Below, piece by piece: positions 1-8,763 of a stretch of DNA of 64,000 bases (its first letter is position 1; every line of letters begins with the position of its first letter). Position numbers and translations under genes: made by a program. The stretch spans positions 434,001 through 498,000 of the forward strand of contig CP082844.1 of the NCBI GenBank assembly GCA_019930625.1. Reading direction: 5' to 3'. Below the pieces are notes generated by a model that saw only the letters and a list, made by a program, of their open reading frames with translations, had not been told where the DNA came from and made no database searches. This DNA is from Nocardia asteroides. Its GTDB lineage: Bacteria > Actinomycetota > Actinomycetes > Mycobacteriales > Mycobacteriaceae.

Positions 1-345
1 ATGGACCACGACCACAGCGCCGTCCATCGGCGCGCCGATCCGCACCGACTCGCCCGTGCGAGCCGCCAGCGCGTCGGCCCAGTTGATCGCGCGGGAGCGC
101 AATTCGTTCGCGTCGAGGTAGCTGGTGCCCAGATGCAGTAGCGCCGCTCCGAGCTGATACTTGCCGGTCGCCGGGTCCTGCTCGACGAAGCCGACACCCT
201 GGAGCGTCCGCAGGATGCCGTGCGCGGTCGGTTTCGGCAGCTCGAGCGCACCCGCGATGTCGGCGACGCCGAGACGGCCGGAACCTCGGGCCAGCAGCCG
301 TAGGACGGCCGCCGCCCGCTCGATCGATTGGATCGCACCCGGCAT
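1..345 (-). CDS. IclR-family regulator of the glycerol operon (3' part missing)
   Basis: The N-terminal 115 residues are visible and the gene runs off the left edge. The protein starts MPGAIQSIERAAAVLRLLA and continues with the winged helix typical of IclR proteins (GVADIAGALELPKPTAHGILRTL follows the expected helix pattern at about residues 25-47). The effector domain then begins (YLDANELRSRAI). It diverges from glpF-glpK-glpD, as GylR does from gylCAB in Streptomyces, so I infer control by glycerol or glycerol-3-phosphate. A 15-bp palindrome at 374-388 lies about 30 bp upstream of the start, which suggests autoregulation. The family call is secure; the effector is inferred from context. Confidence 0.88.
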   Translation of the reverse strand, partial: MPGAIQSIERAAAVLRLLARGSGRLGVADIAGALELPKPTAHGILRTLQGVGFVEQDPATGKYQLGAALLHLGTSYLDANELRSRAINWADALAARTGESVRIGAPMDGAVVVVH

Positions 346-373
346 GTCGGGAAACCTATCCTCCAGGTGGCGA

Positions 374-388
374 TTCGACAATGTCGAA
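374..388. promoter_or_regulatory. Palindromic operator 1 of the glycerol regulon
   Basis: TTCGACAATGTCGAA is a perfect palindrome around a central base. It lies about 30 bp upstream of the IclR start. An identical site on the opposite strand occurs at 499-513, and both are followed by ACGG. It is the likely binding site of the adjacent IclR protein. Confidence 0.75.
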
Positions 389-498
389 CGGTTGGTAATA
401 CCTGGGCAACATCAGTGAAACCAGGTGTGAGCTGCGCCATACATCCTCCTGACCGGTCGGACGGTAGCGGCCCCGCCTTACGGCAACCAGTCGAGGCG

Positions 499-513
499 TT
501 CGACATTGTCGAA
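499..513. promoter_or_regulatory. Palindromic operator 2 of the glycerol regulon
   Basis: TTCGACATTGTCGAA is the reverse complement of the site at 374-388. It lies about 95 bp upstream of the glpF start, a position suited to blocking the glpFKD promoter. The centre-to-centre distance of the two sites is 125 bp, about 12 helical turns, so looping between them is possible. Confidence 0.75.
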
Positions 514-605
514 CGGCGGCAGTATCCGGGCCCGGCATTCCGCCGTAATTTCCAGTGACACGCACGGTCGCGTCCGCGGCCAGCGGGGTGAACGGAGGCT
601 CAACG

Positions 606-1421
606 ATGAACTTCGGCTCGATCTTTCTCAGCGAAGCGCTCGGCACAGGAGTGCTGGTGCTGCTCGGGGTCGGCGTGGTCGCGAACGTATTGCTGACCAA
701 GTCCAAAGGACTGGACGGCGGCTGGCTGCTGATCAACGTGGGATGGGGGTTCGCCGTCCTGGCCGGCGTCTACGTCGCCTACAAGACCGGCGGCCACCTC
801 AATCCCGCGGTCACCATCGGCATCCTGTTCAGCGGCGCGGAGGAGTTCGCCCCCGGCATCGCGATCTCCGGCTCCGCGACGCTCGCCTATCTGAGCGGCC
901 AATTCTCCGGCGCGTTCGTCGGCGCGACGATCGCCTACGTCGCCTACAAACGCCACTTCGACGCGGAGACCGACGCGGAGAAGAAGCTCGCCGTTTTCGC
1001 CACCGGTCCCGCGATCCGCGCCCTACGCTGGAATTTCGCCACCGAAGTGATCGGCACGTTCACGCTCGTCCTGGTCATCCTGACTTTCGGCCACACGCCG
1101 AGCGGGCTCGGCCCGGCCGCCGCGGCACTGTTGGTCGTCGGCATCGGCGCTTCGCTGGGCGGCCCGACCGGGTACGCCGTCAACCCCGCGCGCGACCTGG
1201 GTCCGCGCTTGGCACACGCGCTGCTGCCGGTGCGCAAGCCCGCCCCCGCGGATGCGGTCCTGGTGCCGGTGGGCGCGGGCGACTCCGGACCGGTCGCATC
1301 TCCCGAGGCCGACGCGACGACACACGGCAAGGACTCCGACTGGGGATACGCCTGGGTGCCGGTGCTCGGGCCGCTGGTGGGCGGTGCGCTCGCCGGTCTG
1401 GCCGCCCAATTCCTGTTCTGA
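606..1421 (+). CDS. glpF: Glycerol uptake facilitator (MIP/aquaglyceroporin)
   Basis: This is a 271-residue membrane channel for glycerol entry. The two MIP half-helix motifs are present: HLNPAVT (NPA at 66-68) and NPARD (192-196). The Asp after the second NPAR is the usual mark of glycerol facilitators rather than strict water channels. The start chosen is the ATG preceded by GGAGG with suitable spacing; an upstream in-frame extension has no such site. It is the first gene of glpF-glpK-glpD, with glpK 37 bp downstream. A charged insert (about residues 215-240) lies before the last membrane helix. Confidence 0.95.
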   Translation: MNFGSIFLSEALGTGVLVLLGVGVVANVLLTKSKGLDGGWLLINVGWGFAVLAGVYVAYKTGGHLNPAVTIGILFSGAEEFAPGIAISGSATLAYLSGQFSGAFVGATIAYVAYKRHFDAETDAEKKLAVFATGPAIRALRWNFATEVIGTFTLVLVILTFGHTPSGLGPAAAALLVVGIGASLGGPTGYAVNPARDLGPRLAHALLPVRKPAPADAVLVPVGAGDSGPVASPEADATTHGKDSDWGYAWVPVLGPLVGGALAGLAAQFLF

Positions 1422-1458
1422 ATCCTCCTCCGCGACAGCACGTTCCGAAAGGACCTCG

Positions 1459-2979
1459 ATGAGCAAGTTCGTCGGCGCAATCGACCAGGGCACCACGAGC
1501 ACCCGTTTCATGGTGTTCGACCACAGTGGCAACGAGATCGCCCGCCATCAGCTCGAACACGAGCAGATTCTGCCGCGCCCCGGCTGGGTCGAGCACAATC
1601 CGACCGAGATCTGGGAGCGCACCCGTGCTGTCATCCAGAGCACGCTGACCAAAGCCGATCTCGACGCGAGCGATCTGGCCGCAGTCGGCGTCACCAATCA
1701 GCGCGAGACCACGGTTGTGTGGAACCGCAGGACCGGGCGGCCGTACTGCAACGCGATCGTCTGGCAGGACACCCGCACCGATCGCATCGCCGCCGAGCTG
1801 GAGCGGGCCGGGCACGGTGACACCATCCGGCGCAAGGCGGGCCTGCCGCCGGCCACCTATTTCTCCGGCGGCAAGCTGCGCTGGATTCTGGACAACGTCC
1901 CCGGGGTGGCCGCGGACGCCGAACGCGGTGACGCGCTCTTCGGCACCACCGACACCTGGCTGCTGTGGCAGTTGACCGGCGGAGTCGACGGCGGCGTGCA
2001 CGTCACCGATCCGACCAACGCCAGCCGCACCATGCTGATGAACCTGGAGACGCTGGACTGGGACGAGGAGCTGCTGTCGCTGTTCGGGGTGCCGCGCGCG
2101 ATGCTACCGCGGATCGCGCCGTCGGCGAACTCGGATCTGTTCGGCACCACGCGCCCCGACGGCCCGTTCGGCGGCGCGGTCCCGCTGTCCGGCGTGCTCG
2201 GCGACCAGCAGGCCGCCACCGTGGGGCAGGTCTGCTTCCGGCCCGGCGAGGCGAAGAACACCTACGGCACCGGAAACTTCCTGCTGCTCAACACCGGAAC
2301 CGAGATCGTTCGGTCGCAGCACGGGCTGCTGACCACGGTCGCCTACCAGTTCGGTGCGGAGAAGCCGGTGTACGCGCTGGAAGGTTCGATCGCGGTGACC
2401 GGCTCGGCGGTGCAGTGGCTGCGTGACCAGCTGGGCATCATCTCCGGCGCGGCACAGAGTGAATCGCTGGCCCGGCAGGCCGAGGACAACGGCGGGGTGT
2501 ACTTCGTCCCGGCGTTCTCCGGGTTGTTCGCGCCGTACTGGCGTTCGGACGCGCGCGGCGCGATCGTCGGCCTGTCCCGCTACAGCACCAACGCCCATCT
2601 GGCGCGGGCGACGCTGGAATCGATCTGCTATCAGACCCGCGACGTGGTCGAGGCGATGCAGGCCGACTCCGGCGTGCGACTGGATGTGCTGCGGGTGGAC
2701 GGCGGCGTCACCGCCAACGAGCTGTGCATGCAGTTGCAGGCCGACTTCCTCGGCGTGCCGGTGTCGCGTCCGGTGGTCGCGGAGACCACCGCGCTCGGCG
2801 CGGCCTACGCGGCGGGCCTGGCGGTCGGCTTCTGGAACGACACCGACGAACTGGAACAGAACTGGAACGAAGCCAAACGCTGGAGCCCGACCTGGTCGGA
2901 GCAGCAGCGCGAGCGCGGCTACGCGCGCTGGAAGAAGGCCGTCGCCCGCACCCTCGATTGGATCGACGTCGACGAATGA
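1459..2979 (+). CDS. glpK: Glycerol kinase
   Basis: The 506-residue protein has the normal length for GlpK and phosphorylates glycerol with ATP to sn-glycerol-3-phosphate. The FGGY-kinase phosphate-binding loop DQGTTSTR is at residues 9-16. The family signatures [11 protein letters not shown] and [10 protein letters not shown], and the C-terminal ATP-binding segment ([20 protein letters not shown]), are all recognisable. The ATG follows GAAAGGACC. It is the middle gene of glpFKD; GlpF supplies its substrate and GlpD consumes its product. Confidence 0.97.
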   Translation: MSKFVGAIDQGTTSTRFMVFDHSGNEIARHQLEHEQILPRPGWVEHNPTEIWERTRAVIQSTLTKADLDASDLAAVGVTNQRETTVVWNRRTGRPYCNAIVWQDTRTDRIAAELERAGHGDTIRRKAGLPPATYFSGGKLRWILDNVPGVAADAERGDALFGTTDTWLLWQLTGGVDGGVHVTDPTNASRTMLMNLETLDWDEELLSLFGVPRAMLPRIAPSANSDLFGTTRPDGPFGGAVPLSGVLGDQQAATVGQVCFRPGEAKNTYGTGNFLLLNTGTEIVRSQHGLLTTVAYQFGAEKPVYALEGSIAVTGSAVQWLRDQLGIISGAAQSESLARQAEDNGGVYFVPAFSGLFAPYWRSDARGAIVGLSRYSTNAHLARATLESICYQTRDVVEAMQADSGVRLDVLRVDGGVTANELCMQLQADFLGVPVSRPVVAETTALGAAYAAGLAVGFWNDTDELEQNWNEAKRWSPTWSEQQRERGYARWKKAVARTLDWIDVDE

Positions 2980-3028
2980 GGGGCGACGCCGACCTACCCG
3001 TAACACCGAAACAAGGAGAGATACCGCT

Positions 3029-4708
3029 GTGTCCGCACGATTGGACTCCCGTTACCGCGCCCGCGCGGTGAACTCCCTCGGCGACGCCGAGATCGACGTG
3101 CTCGTCATCGGTGGCGGGGTGGTCGGAGCGGGCGCGGCCCTCGACGCCGCCTCCCGCGGCCTGACCGTGACCCTGGTGGAGGCCAGGGACTTCGCCGCGG
3201 GCACCTCGAGCCGCTCCAGCAAGCTCATCCACGGCGGGCTGCGCTACCTGGAGCAGCTCGATTTCTGGCTGGTGCGAGAAGCGCTGAAAGAACGCGGCCT
3301 GCTGCTGCATCGGCTCGCACCGCACCTGGTGCGCCCGGTGTCGTTCCTGCTGCCGCTGCGGCACCGGGTGTGGGAACGCGCCTACATCGGCGCGGGCGTC
3401 GCCCTGTACGACACCATCGGCGGCGCACGCGCGCTGCCGATGCACCGGCACCTGTCGCGCACACGCGCGCTGGAGCTGGCGCCCGCGCTGCGCGAGGACG
3501 CGCTGACCGGGGCCATCCGGTACTACGACGCGCAGGTCGACGACGCCAGGCACACGATGATGATCGCCCGCACCGCGGCCCAGCACGGCGCCACCGTGCT
3601 CACCCGCACCAGAGTGACGGGGCTGCTGCGCGACGGCGAGCGCGTCGTCGGCGCGGAGGTCACCGACCTGGAGACCGGCCGGGTGCACACCGTCCGCGCG
3701 CGCCGGGTGATCAGCGCCACGGGGGTGTGGACCGACGAGATGAACCGGATGACCGGCGTCGAGTTCCCGTTCCACGTCCGGATGTCCAAGGGCGTGCACA
3801 TCCTGGTGCCGCGCCACCGCCTGAATCTGGACACCGGCCTGATCATGCGCACCGAGAAGAGCGTGCTGTTCGTCATCCCGTGGGGCGGGCACTGGATCAT
3901 CGGCACCACCGATACGGATTGGTCGCTGGACAAGGACCACCCCGCCGCCAGCAACGCCGACGTGCGGTACCTGCTCGACCACGTCAACCGAGTGCTGCGC
4001 GAACCGCTCACCCGCGACGACATCGTCGGGACCTACGCGGGGCTGCGGCCGCTGCTGTCCGGCGCGTCGGCCGACACCGCCACGCTCTCCCGCGAGCACG
4101 CGGTCGCCGAACCGGCGCCCGGTCTGTTCGTGGTAGCGGGCGGTAAGTACACCACCTATCGGGTGATGGCCGCCGACGTCGTGGACGCTGCGGTGGCCGG
4201 GCTCGGCCGTGCGGTCGCCCCTTCGGTGACCGAGCACCTGCCGATCCTCGGCGCGGTGGGCTACCACGAACTCGCCGCCGACCTGGACAGCTTGGCGCAG
4301 CGCGCGGGCCTGCCCCGGGCGACGGTCGAGCGTCTGCTCGGCCGTTACGGCTCGGCGATCACCGACCTGTTCGACCTGATCGCCCGCGAAACGGAACTGG
4401 GCAAGCCGCTCACCGGCGCTCCGGAGTACCTGGGCGCGGAGGCGGTGTACGCGGTGACGCACGAGGGAGCTCTGCATCTGGACGATGTGCTCACCCGCCG
4501 CACCCGCATCTCCATCGAAGCGGCCGACCGCGGCTTGGCCGCCGCCGCCGAGGTGGCCTGGCTGATCGGCGCCCACCTCGGCTGGGACGGCGCGGCGACC
4601 GAACGCGAGATCACCCGGTACGGCCACCGGGTGCACGCCGAACTGGCCGCCAACCAGGCCGCCGACGACGTGTCCGCCAACGCCGCACGGCTGGTCGCCG
4701 TCGTCTGA
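3029..4708 (+). CDS. glpD: Aerobic glycerol-3-phosphate dehydrogenase (FAD)
   Basis: The 559-residue flavoprotein oxidises glycerol-3-phosphate to dihydroxyacetone phosphate at the membrane and passes electrons to quinone. The FAD-binding Rossmann motif VIGGGVVGAG is near residues 27-36, followed by the family signature GTSSRSSKLIHGGLRYL. The C-terminal DAO_C helical domain is present. The start is a GTG seven bases after AAGGAGAG. It closes the glycerol operon and is followed at once by a hairpin (4718-4750). Length and motifs match the family with no sign of damage. Confidence 0.96.
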   Translation: MSARLDSRYRARAVNSLGDAEIDVLVIGGGVVGAGAALDAASRGLTVTLVEARDFAAGTSSRSSKLIHGGLRYLEQLDFWLVREALKERGLLLHRLAPHLVRPVSFLLPLRHRVWERAYIGAGVALYDTIGGARALPMHRHLSRTRALELAPALREDALTGAIRYYDAQVDDARHTMMIARTAAQHGATVLTRTRVTGLLRDGERVVGAEVTDLETGRVHTVRARRVISATGVWTDEMNRMTGVEFPFHVRMSKGVHILVPRHRLNLDTGLIMRTEKSVLFVIPWGGHWIIGTTDTDWSLDKDHPAASNADVRYLLDHVNRVLREPLTRDDIVGTYAGLRPLLSGASADTATLSREHAVAEPAPGLFVVAGGKYTTYRVMAADVVDAAVAGLGRAVAPSVTEHLPILGAVGYHELAADLDSLAQRAGLPRATVERLLGRYGSAITDLFDLIARETELGKPLTGAPEYLGAEAVYAVTHEGALHLDDVLTRRTRISIEAADRGLAAAAEVAWLIGAHLGWDGAATEREITRYGHRVHAELAANQAADDVSANAARLVAVV

Positions 4709-4717
4709 GCCCGCCGA

Positions 4718-4750
4718 CGTGGCACGGTTCCCGCGCGCAACCGTGCCACG
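4718..4750. terminator. Hairpin ending the glycerol operon
   Basis: A 12-bp perfect stem (CGTGGCACGGTT with AACCGTGCCACG, nine-base loop) starts nine bases after the glpD stop. It also lies just past the end of the converging small gene at 4756-4920. There is no strong T-tract, as is common in GC-rich actinobacteria. It can serve both directions. Confidence 0.75.
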
Positions 4751-4755
4751 CCGGG

Positions 4756-4920
4756 CTACTCGTCCGATCCGCTGTGCCCGCGCGGGGTCGATTCGTCGGT
4801 CTCGAGCTCTTCTCCGGTGGGGTGCTCGTCGGCATGCGTCAGCTTGGTGTGCTCGTCGGCGAAATCCGCGTCCTGCTGCATCGACTCCGCCGTCGTCGGA
4901 TCGAGATTCGGTGTGCTCAT
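4756..4920 (-). CDS. Small acidic hypothetical protein (54 aa)
   Basis: It encodes a 54-residue, very acidic and hydrophilic protein beginning MSTPNLDPTTAESMQQDADF and ending in GHSGSDE. It has no cysteine, membrane segment or recognised motif; composition suggests an intrinsically disordered protein. The codon usage is typical of the region, and its end abuts the bidirectional hairpin. I do not recognise a function. It is transcribed alone, opposite to the methyltransferase at 5044. Confidence 0.6.
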   Translation of the reverse strand: MSTPNLDPTTAESMQQDADFADEHTKLTHADEHPTGEELETDESTPRGHSGSDE

Positions 4921-5043
4921 ACCGCGCGCGTACCCACCCACGCCGCCGCGACGCAGACCTGATCCACACGCACGTCCGGTCGCGCACCTCACGCGAAAAG
5001 CGCACTTCGAGGGCGTGGCGGTTGACCTCGAGTGGGGTTGAGG

Positions 5044-5733
5044 ATGGACAGTGGTTCCATGACTCGTCCAGCGGATTTCTGGAATACCGTCTACGACAAC
5101 GACACCGCACCTTGGGTGATCGGTGAACCGCAACCCGCCATCGTGGCCTTGGAGCGCGAAGGGGGTATCAGCGGCCGCGTCCTCGATCCCGGCTGCGGCG
5201 CCGGTGAGCACACCATTTTGCTGACCAGGCTCGGTTACGACGTGCGTGGGATCGATATGTCGCCGAGCGCGGTGGCCTACGCGCGCGCCAATGCGGCCGC
5301 GCAGGGTGTGCCCGCCGCCGCGTTCGAGGTGGCCGACGCGCTCGCGCTCGGTGACCGGCCGGATTTCGCCGGTGACCCGCCGGGCTCCGCGCCCGCGTTC
5401 GACACCGTCGTCGACAGCGCGCTGTTCCATGTCTTCGGGACCGAGGACGAGGCGCGCGCCGCGTACGTCCGCAGTCTGCACGCGGTCTGCAAGCCGGGCG
5501 GCACGGTGTATGTCCTCGCCCTCTCCGATGCCGAGCCGGGATTCGGCCCGCGAATCAGCGACACGCTGATCCTGGAGTCCTTCCGCGAGGGCTGGACAGT
5601 AGCGGACCTGCGACTGGCACGGTACCGCGGCCGGGTCACCGACCTGGTGGCCCAGGACGCGGCGGCCCTGGAGGTTTCCGAGACGGGCCGGGTCGACGCC
5701 GCCGCGTGGCTGGCCCGCATCCGCCGCCTCTGA
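5044..5733 (+). CDS. Class I SAM-dependent methyltransferase
   Basis: The 229-residue protein carries SAM-binding motif I VLDPGCGAGEH (47-57) and the acidic end of strand 2 (GYDVRGIDMS), followed by FDTVVDSALFHVFG (motif II/III region). The N-terminus FWNTVYDNDTAPW and GEPQP resemble the thiopurine methyltransferase-like branch of small-molecule methyltransferases. The start is uncertain: GTG 5032, ATG 5044 or ATG 5059 are all in frame; I chose 5044. The substrate is unknown. It converges on the acyl-CoA dehydrogenase operon with about 10 bp between stops. Confidence 0.85.
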   Translation: MDSGSMTRPADFWNTVYDNDTAPWVIGEPQPAIVALEREGGISGRVLDPGCGAGEHTILLTRLGYDVRGIDMSPSAVAYARANAAAQGVPAAAFEVADALALGDRPDFAGDPPGSAPAFDTVVDSALFHVFGTEDEARAAYVRSLHAVCKPGGTVYVLALSDAEPGFGPRISDTLILESFREGWTVADLRLARYRGRVTDLVAQDAAALEVSETGRVDAAAWLARIRRL

Positions 5734-5743
5734 GCCGCGCCGC

Positions 5744-7006
5744 TCACACCCCTTTGGGAGCTTTGCCGCCCATGAAACCGAACAGATAGCCCGCGACGCG
5801 ACGCATCTGGATCTCCTCGGCGCCCTCGGTGATCCGGTAGCGCCGGTGGTGGCGGTAGATGTGCTCGAACGGCTTGTGCCGGGAATAGCCGAGGCCGCCG
5901 TGCACCTGCATGGCGCGGTCGGCGGCCTCGCAGCACAACCGGTTGGCCCAGTAGTTGCACATCGAGACCTGCTCGGAGGCGGCGAACGTGCCGTAGGTGT
6001 CCATCGACCAAGCGGTCTTGTGGATGAGCGTGCGCAACATCGCGCACTGCGTGTGCAGTTCCACAAGAGGGAACTGGATCGCCTGGTTGGCGGCCAGCGG
6101 CTTGCCGAAGGGCTTGCGCTGCTTGGCGTAGGCCACCGACTCGTCGATGCAGTATTGCGCCGCACCCAGGCTGGACGCGGCTTGGCGGATCCGGTTCTCG
6201 TTGAAGAAGTGCTGGACCACCGCCAAGCCGCGTCCTTCACCGCCGAAGACGGCGGTGTCGGGGACGCGAACGCCGTTGAGCGCGACGCGGGCGTGATCGG
6301 TGGGCATGTTGAAGGTCCAGAGGTATTCCTCGACGACGAACCCCGGAGCGTCGGTGGGCACCAGGAACGCGGTGATGCCCGTCGCGTCGCCGGGGCCGCC
6401 GGAGGTGCGCGCGAAGATCAGGTCGGCGTCGGCGATGTGCACGCCGGTGTTCCAGGTCTTCTGTCCGGTAATCACCCAGCCGTCGCCGTCGCGGACCGCT
6501 GAGGTCTCCATGTAGGTCGCGTCGGAGCCGTGCTCGGGCTCGGTGATGCCGAAGGCGAAGAACTTCGTCCCCGAAGCCAGCCCGTCCACCCACTCCGCTC
6601 GCTGCGCGGGTGTGCCGTATTCGAGCATGAGCAGCAAACCGACATTGTTGGCGACGATGGCATGCTCGTTCTGCAGATCACAGTGCAGCCCCAGGCCGCG
6701 CCGGGCCAGGTGCTCGCGGATCACGGCCATGCCCAGGTTGGTGCCGTCCCGGCCGCCGTACTGCGCCGGGAAGGCGTACCGCAGGTGACCCGCGGCGTCG
6801 GCGCGCCTGCGGACCTCGGCCAGCAGCGCTTCCCATCGCGCGTTCGGCAGGCCGCCGCGCTCCCAGTCGGTGCGGGCGTCCTCACGACGGTGGTCGAAGA
6901 AGCGGATGTTGTCATCGATCTGCTCGAGCGGCGCGATCTCCCGGTCGATGAACCGGTCCAGTTCGGCGAGGTAATCGACCAGTTCGGCAGGTAGCTCGAA
7001 ATCCAT
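5744..7006 (-). CDS. Acyl-CoA dehydrogenase family protein
   Basis: The 420-residue flavoprotein is of the acyl-CoA dehydrogenase superfamily. Recognisable segments are FGITEPEHGSDAT (FAD and substrate contact), GWVITGQKTWNTG, and a C-terminal FAD/dimer region with VHGGLGYSRHKPFEHIYRHHR followed by RITEGAEEIQMR. The ATG chosen (MDFELPAELVDYLAEL) gives normal family length; earlier in-frame starts would add an atypical Arg/Gly-rich tail. It is the last gene of a three-gene operon with an APH kinase 8 bp upstream and DUF6285 before that. This trio recurs in actinobacteria, where a role in acyl-CoA breakdown is assumed; the substrate is unknown. Confidence 0.93.
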   Translation of the reverse strand: MDFELPAELVDYLAELDRFIDREIAPLEQIDDNIRFFDHRREDARTDWERGGLPNARWEALLAEVRRRADAAGHLRYAFPAQYGGRDGTNLGMAVIREHLARRGLGLHCDLQNEHAIVANNVGLLLMLEYGTPAQRAEWVDGLASGTKFFAFGITEPEHGSDATYMETSAVRDGDGWVITGQKTWNTGVHIADADLIFARTSGGPGDATGITAFLVPTDAPGFVVEEYLWTFNMPTDHARVALNGVRVPDTAVFGGEGRGLAVVQHFFNENRIRQAASSLGAAQYCIDESVAYAKQRKPFGKPLAANQAIQFPLVELHTQCAMLRTLIHKTAWSMDTYGTFAASEQVSMCNYWANRLCCEAADRAMQVHGGLGYSRHKPFEHIYRHHRRYRITEGAEEIQMRRVAGYLFGFMGGKAPKGV

Positions 7007-7014
7007 CGAAGTCT

Positions 7015-8013
7015 CTAGCCTTTCGCAGTGGGTCGGATCTGCATCAGCAGGTCCCATTCGATTTCCGAAACCCGGCGCCCGCTGGCCGCCATCACGATGT
7101 CGCGCACGCTGCCGTCCGAGTGCGCCGCGGCTTGCCCGGCCAGCCCGACCCCCCATGCGAGCGTGCACATCACCTTCCACCAGCGGAAACGGTCTTCATC
7201 GAACTCGCCGCCCGCACGGCGGTAGCCGCGCGCGAACGCGCCGCGGCCCGCGAATCCGCCGAATTCCCGGTCGTCGGCGCGGAAGCGCCACATGCGCAGC
7301 GCGGGCCAGGCCACATCGCGCATCGGATCGCCGTGACGCTGCGCGCCTTCCCAGTCGAGCACCGCCCGCAGTCCCTCGGGACCGACGACGATGTTGCCGT
7401 TGCGCATGTCGGTGTGCAGCAGCGCGGTACGCGGCGGCGCGGGCGGGCAGCGGCGTTCCAGCCAGCGCAGCGCGAGGGCGAACACCGGCCGGTCCGCCAA
7501 GAGCGCGCGCACGTGCTCGCCCGCCTCGATCAGCTGGTGCTCGGGATCGGCGGCGGCCTCGGGCAGCCGAGCGGGGGCGGTCGCCGGATCGATGGCATGC
7601 AGGCGGCCCATGGCCTCGCCGAGCTGTTCGGCGACTCGTTCGCCGAGACCCGCCGACTCCGTCAGCCGCAGCACCTTGCGCGGCACCGTCTCTCCGTCCA
7701 CCCGTTCGGTAACCACGAACGGCCCGTCGGCGTAGGCGCTGTCGGTGCAGATCGCCACGACGGGCGGAACCGGGACACCGTTGCCGCGCGCCAGCTCCCG
7801 GACCGCGGCCTCCACGTCCACGGGGACGAGCTCGATCGCGTTCGGCACGATGGTCGCGACCAAGCGCCGCTTCGCGCCTCCCATATCGGCGTCGAAGGCG
7901 ACGTTACGACGGCGGGCGCCCGCGGAGAGGTATTCGACGTTCGACACCGTCACCGCGTGGCCGCTGCCCGACCCGAGGAACTCCGCCAGGCCACGTGCCA
8001 GGTCGGAACTCAC
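7015..8013 (-). CDS. Aminoglycoside phosphotransferase-like kinase (APH family)
   Basis: The 332-residue protein has the APH/choline-kinase fold: LLHTDMRNGNIVVG contains the Brenner catalytic motif HxDxxxxN, and AVLDWEGAQRHGDPMRDVAW supplies the metal-binding Asp. The GTG at 8013 overlaps the TGA of the upstream gene as GTGA, arguing for translational coupling; a GTG at 8025 is the alternative. The acyl-CoA dehydrogenase follows after 8 bp. By context it belongs with the ACAD10/11-type pairing of kinase and acyl-CoA dehydrogenase seen in 4-hydroxy-acid catabolism, so antibiotic modification is unlikely. That role is inference. Confidence 0.9.
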   Translation of the reverse strand: MSSDLARGLAEFLGSGSGHAVTVSNVEYLSAGARRRNVAFDADMGGAKRRLVATIVPNAIELVPVDVEAAVRELARGNGVPVPPVVAICTDSAYADGPFVVTERVDGETVPRKVLRLTESAGLGERVAEQLGEAMGRLHAIDPATAPARLPEAAADPEHQLIEAGEHVRALLADRPVFALALRWLERRCPPAPPRTALLHTDMRNGNIVVGPEGLRAVLDWEGAQRHGDPMRDVAWPALRMWRFRADDREFGGFAGRGAFARGYRRAGGEFDEDRFRWWKVMCTLAWGVGLAGQAAAHSDGSVRDIVMAASGRRVSEIEWDLLMQIRPTAKG

Positions 8014-8306
8014 TCGCCCGCCCACGCGTCGTACCCCGGCTTGGCGATCGCGAGATCGGCCCGCACCACGGAAACCAACGCCGCCCAGAGCTGTTCGTCG
8101 TCTCCTTCGGGTACCGCGGCGAGCAACTCACGCTCCTGCTCGGCCGCGGCGGGGCCGGATTCGATCTCTCTGCGCACGATCCTGGCGAGATTGGCGCCCA
8201 CACGCGCCTTGTGCTGCAACCCCGCGGGCAGGGCGGGCAGCAGCGTCTCCTCGAGCAACTCGGCGAGCGATTCCAGCAACTCCGCTGCCGATGGGCGATT
8301 CTGCAT
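8010..8306 (-). CDS. DUF6285 domain protein
   Basis: It encodes a 98-residue mostly helical protein (MQNRPSAAELLESLAEFL-like start, then LPALPAGLQHKARVGANLARIV). It matches the short DUF6285 proteins that sit beside APH kinase and acyl-CoA dehydrogenase genes in many actinobacteria. The ATG follows GAGGGGAACGA, a good ribosome-binding site. It is first in the operon and its stop overlaps the kinase start by four bases. The function is unknown; the constant linkage suggests a partner or regulator of the kinase. Confidence 0.85.
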   Translation of the reverse strand: MQNRPSAAELLESLAELLEETLLPALPAGLQHKARVGANLARIVRREIESGPAAAEQERELLAAVPEGDDEQLWAALVSVVRADLAIAKPGYDAWAGE

Positions 8307-8378
8307 TCGTTCCCCTCGGTCGATCCCGGCCCTCAGCATGGCACGCGCCGTCGCTGTCCCGATCGGTACTTTCGGCCG

Positions 8379-8450
8379 TCACTCCCGGTCGTCGAGCCGC
8401 AACAGCCCCGCGGTCGTCGAGCGGAAACCGCAGGCGGCGAAGTAGAACGG
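8379..8450 (-). pseudogene. Possible C-terminal remnant of a GNAT acetyltransferase
   Basis: One minus-strand frame ends in FYFAACGFRSTTAGLLRLDD just before a TGA. This resembles the last strand of GNAT N-acetyltransferases (FY..CGF). No matching upstream acetyl-CoA-binding motif is in frame; a different frame carries open sequence further upstream. I read it as a decayed gene end, at low confidence. Confidence 0.3.
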
Positions 8451-8596
8451 CGGGTTCGACACGCTGGACGGCCTTGCCGATGCCGGGAAGCTGCACTACA
8501 TTCCTGCGATCGCGAGACCACTCGGTCTCCAATCCCTGCGCGACGTACCCGCGACGGCACAGCGTGGGACCCGCGTTGACGATCGGAGCCGGCTCG

Positions 8597-8668
8597 ATGG
8601 CGATGCTGCTGTACTACCTACTCCTACCGCTGTACCTGGCAGAGGCTTTCGTCGACCTGCTGGATTGA
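8597..8668 (+). CDS. Candidate 23-residue hydrophobic peptide
   Basis: An ATG preceded by GGAGCCGG opens a 23-codon frame, MAMLLYYLLLPLYLAEAFVD and three more residues, that is a single predicted membrane helix rich in Leu and Tyr. It sits alone in about 450 bp of otherwise featureless DNA between DUF6285 and HxlR. Such a hydrophobic frame is unusual in GC-rich noncoding DNA, but there is no conservation evidence here. It could be chance. Confidence 0.25.
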   Translation: MAMLLYYLLLPLYLAEAFVDLLD

Positions 8669-8763
8669 GCGCCGAGTAGCCCGGCGCACCGCTCCGGAGG
8701 CCTCCGCACCAGACGCGGCGCTGTCTTCCGCCCTGCCCAGTCCTACTCCGTCCGTCGAACCTC

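Noticed and set aside
400..426. Inverted repeat ACCTGG/CCAGGT between the two glycerol operators
   Set aside because: Only 6 bp arms with a 15-base spacer; in GC-rich DNA this is expected by chance.
2708..5110. An 800-codon open frame on the minus strand opposite glpD
   Set aside because: It is a mirror of the high-GC coding pattern of glpK/glpD; its product is Gly/Arg/His-rich without any domain.
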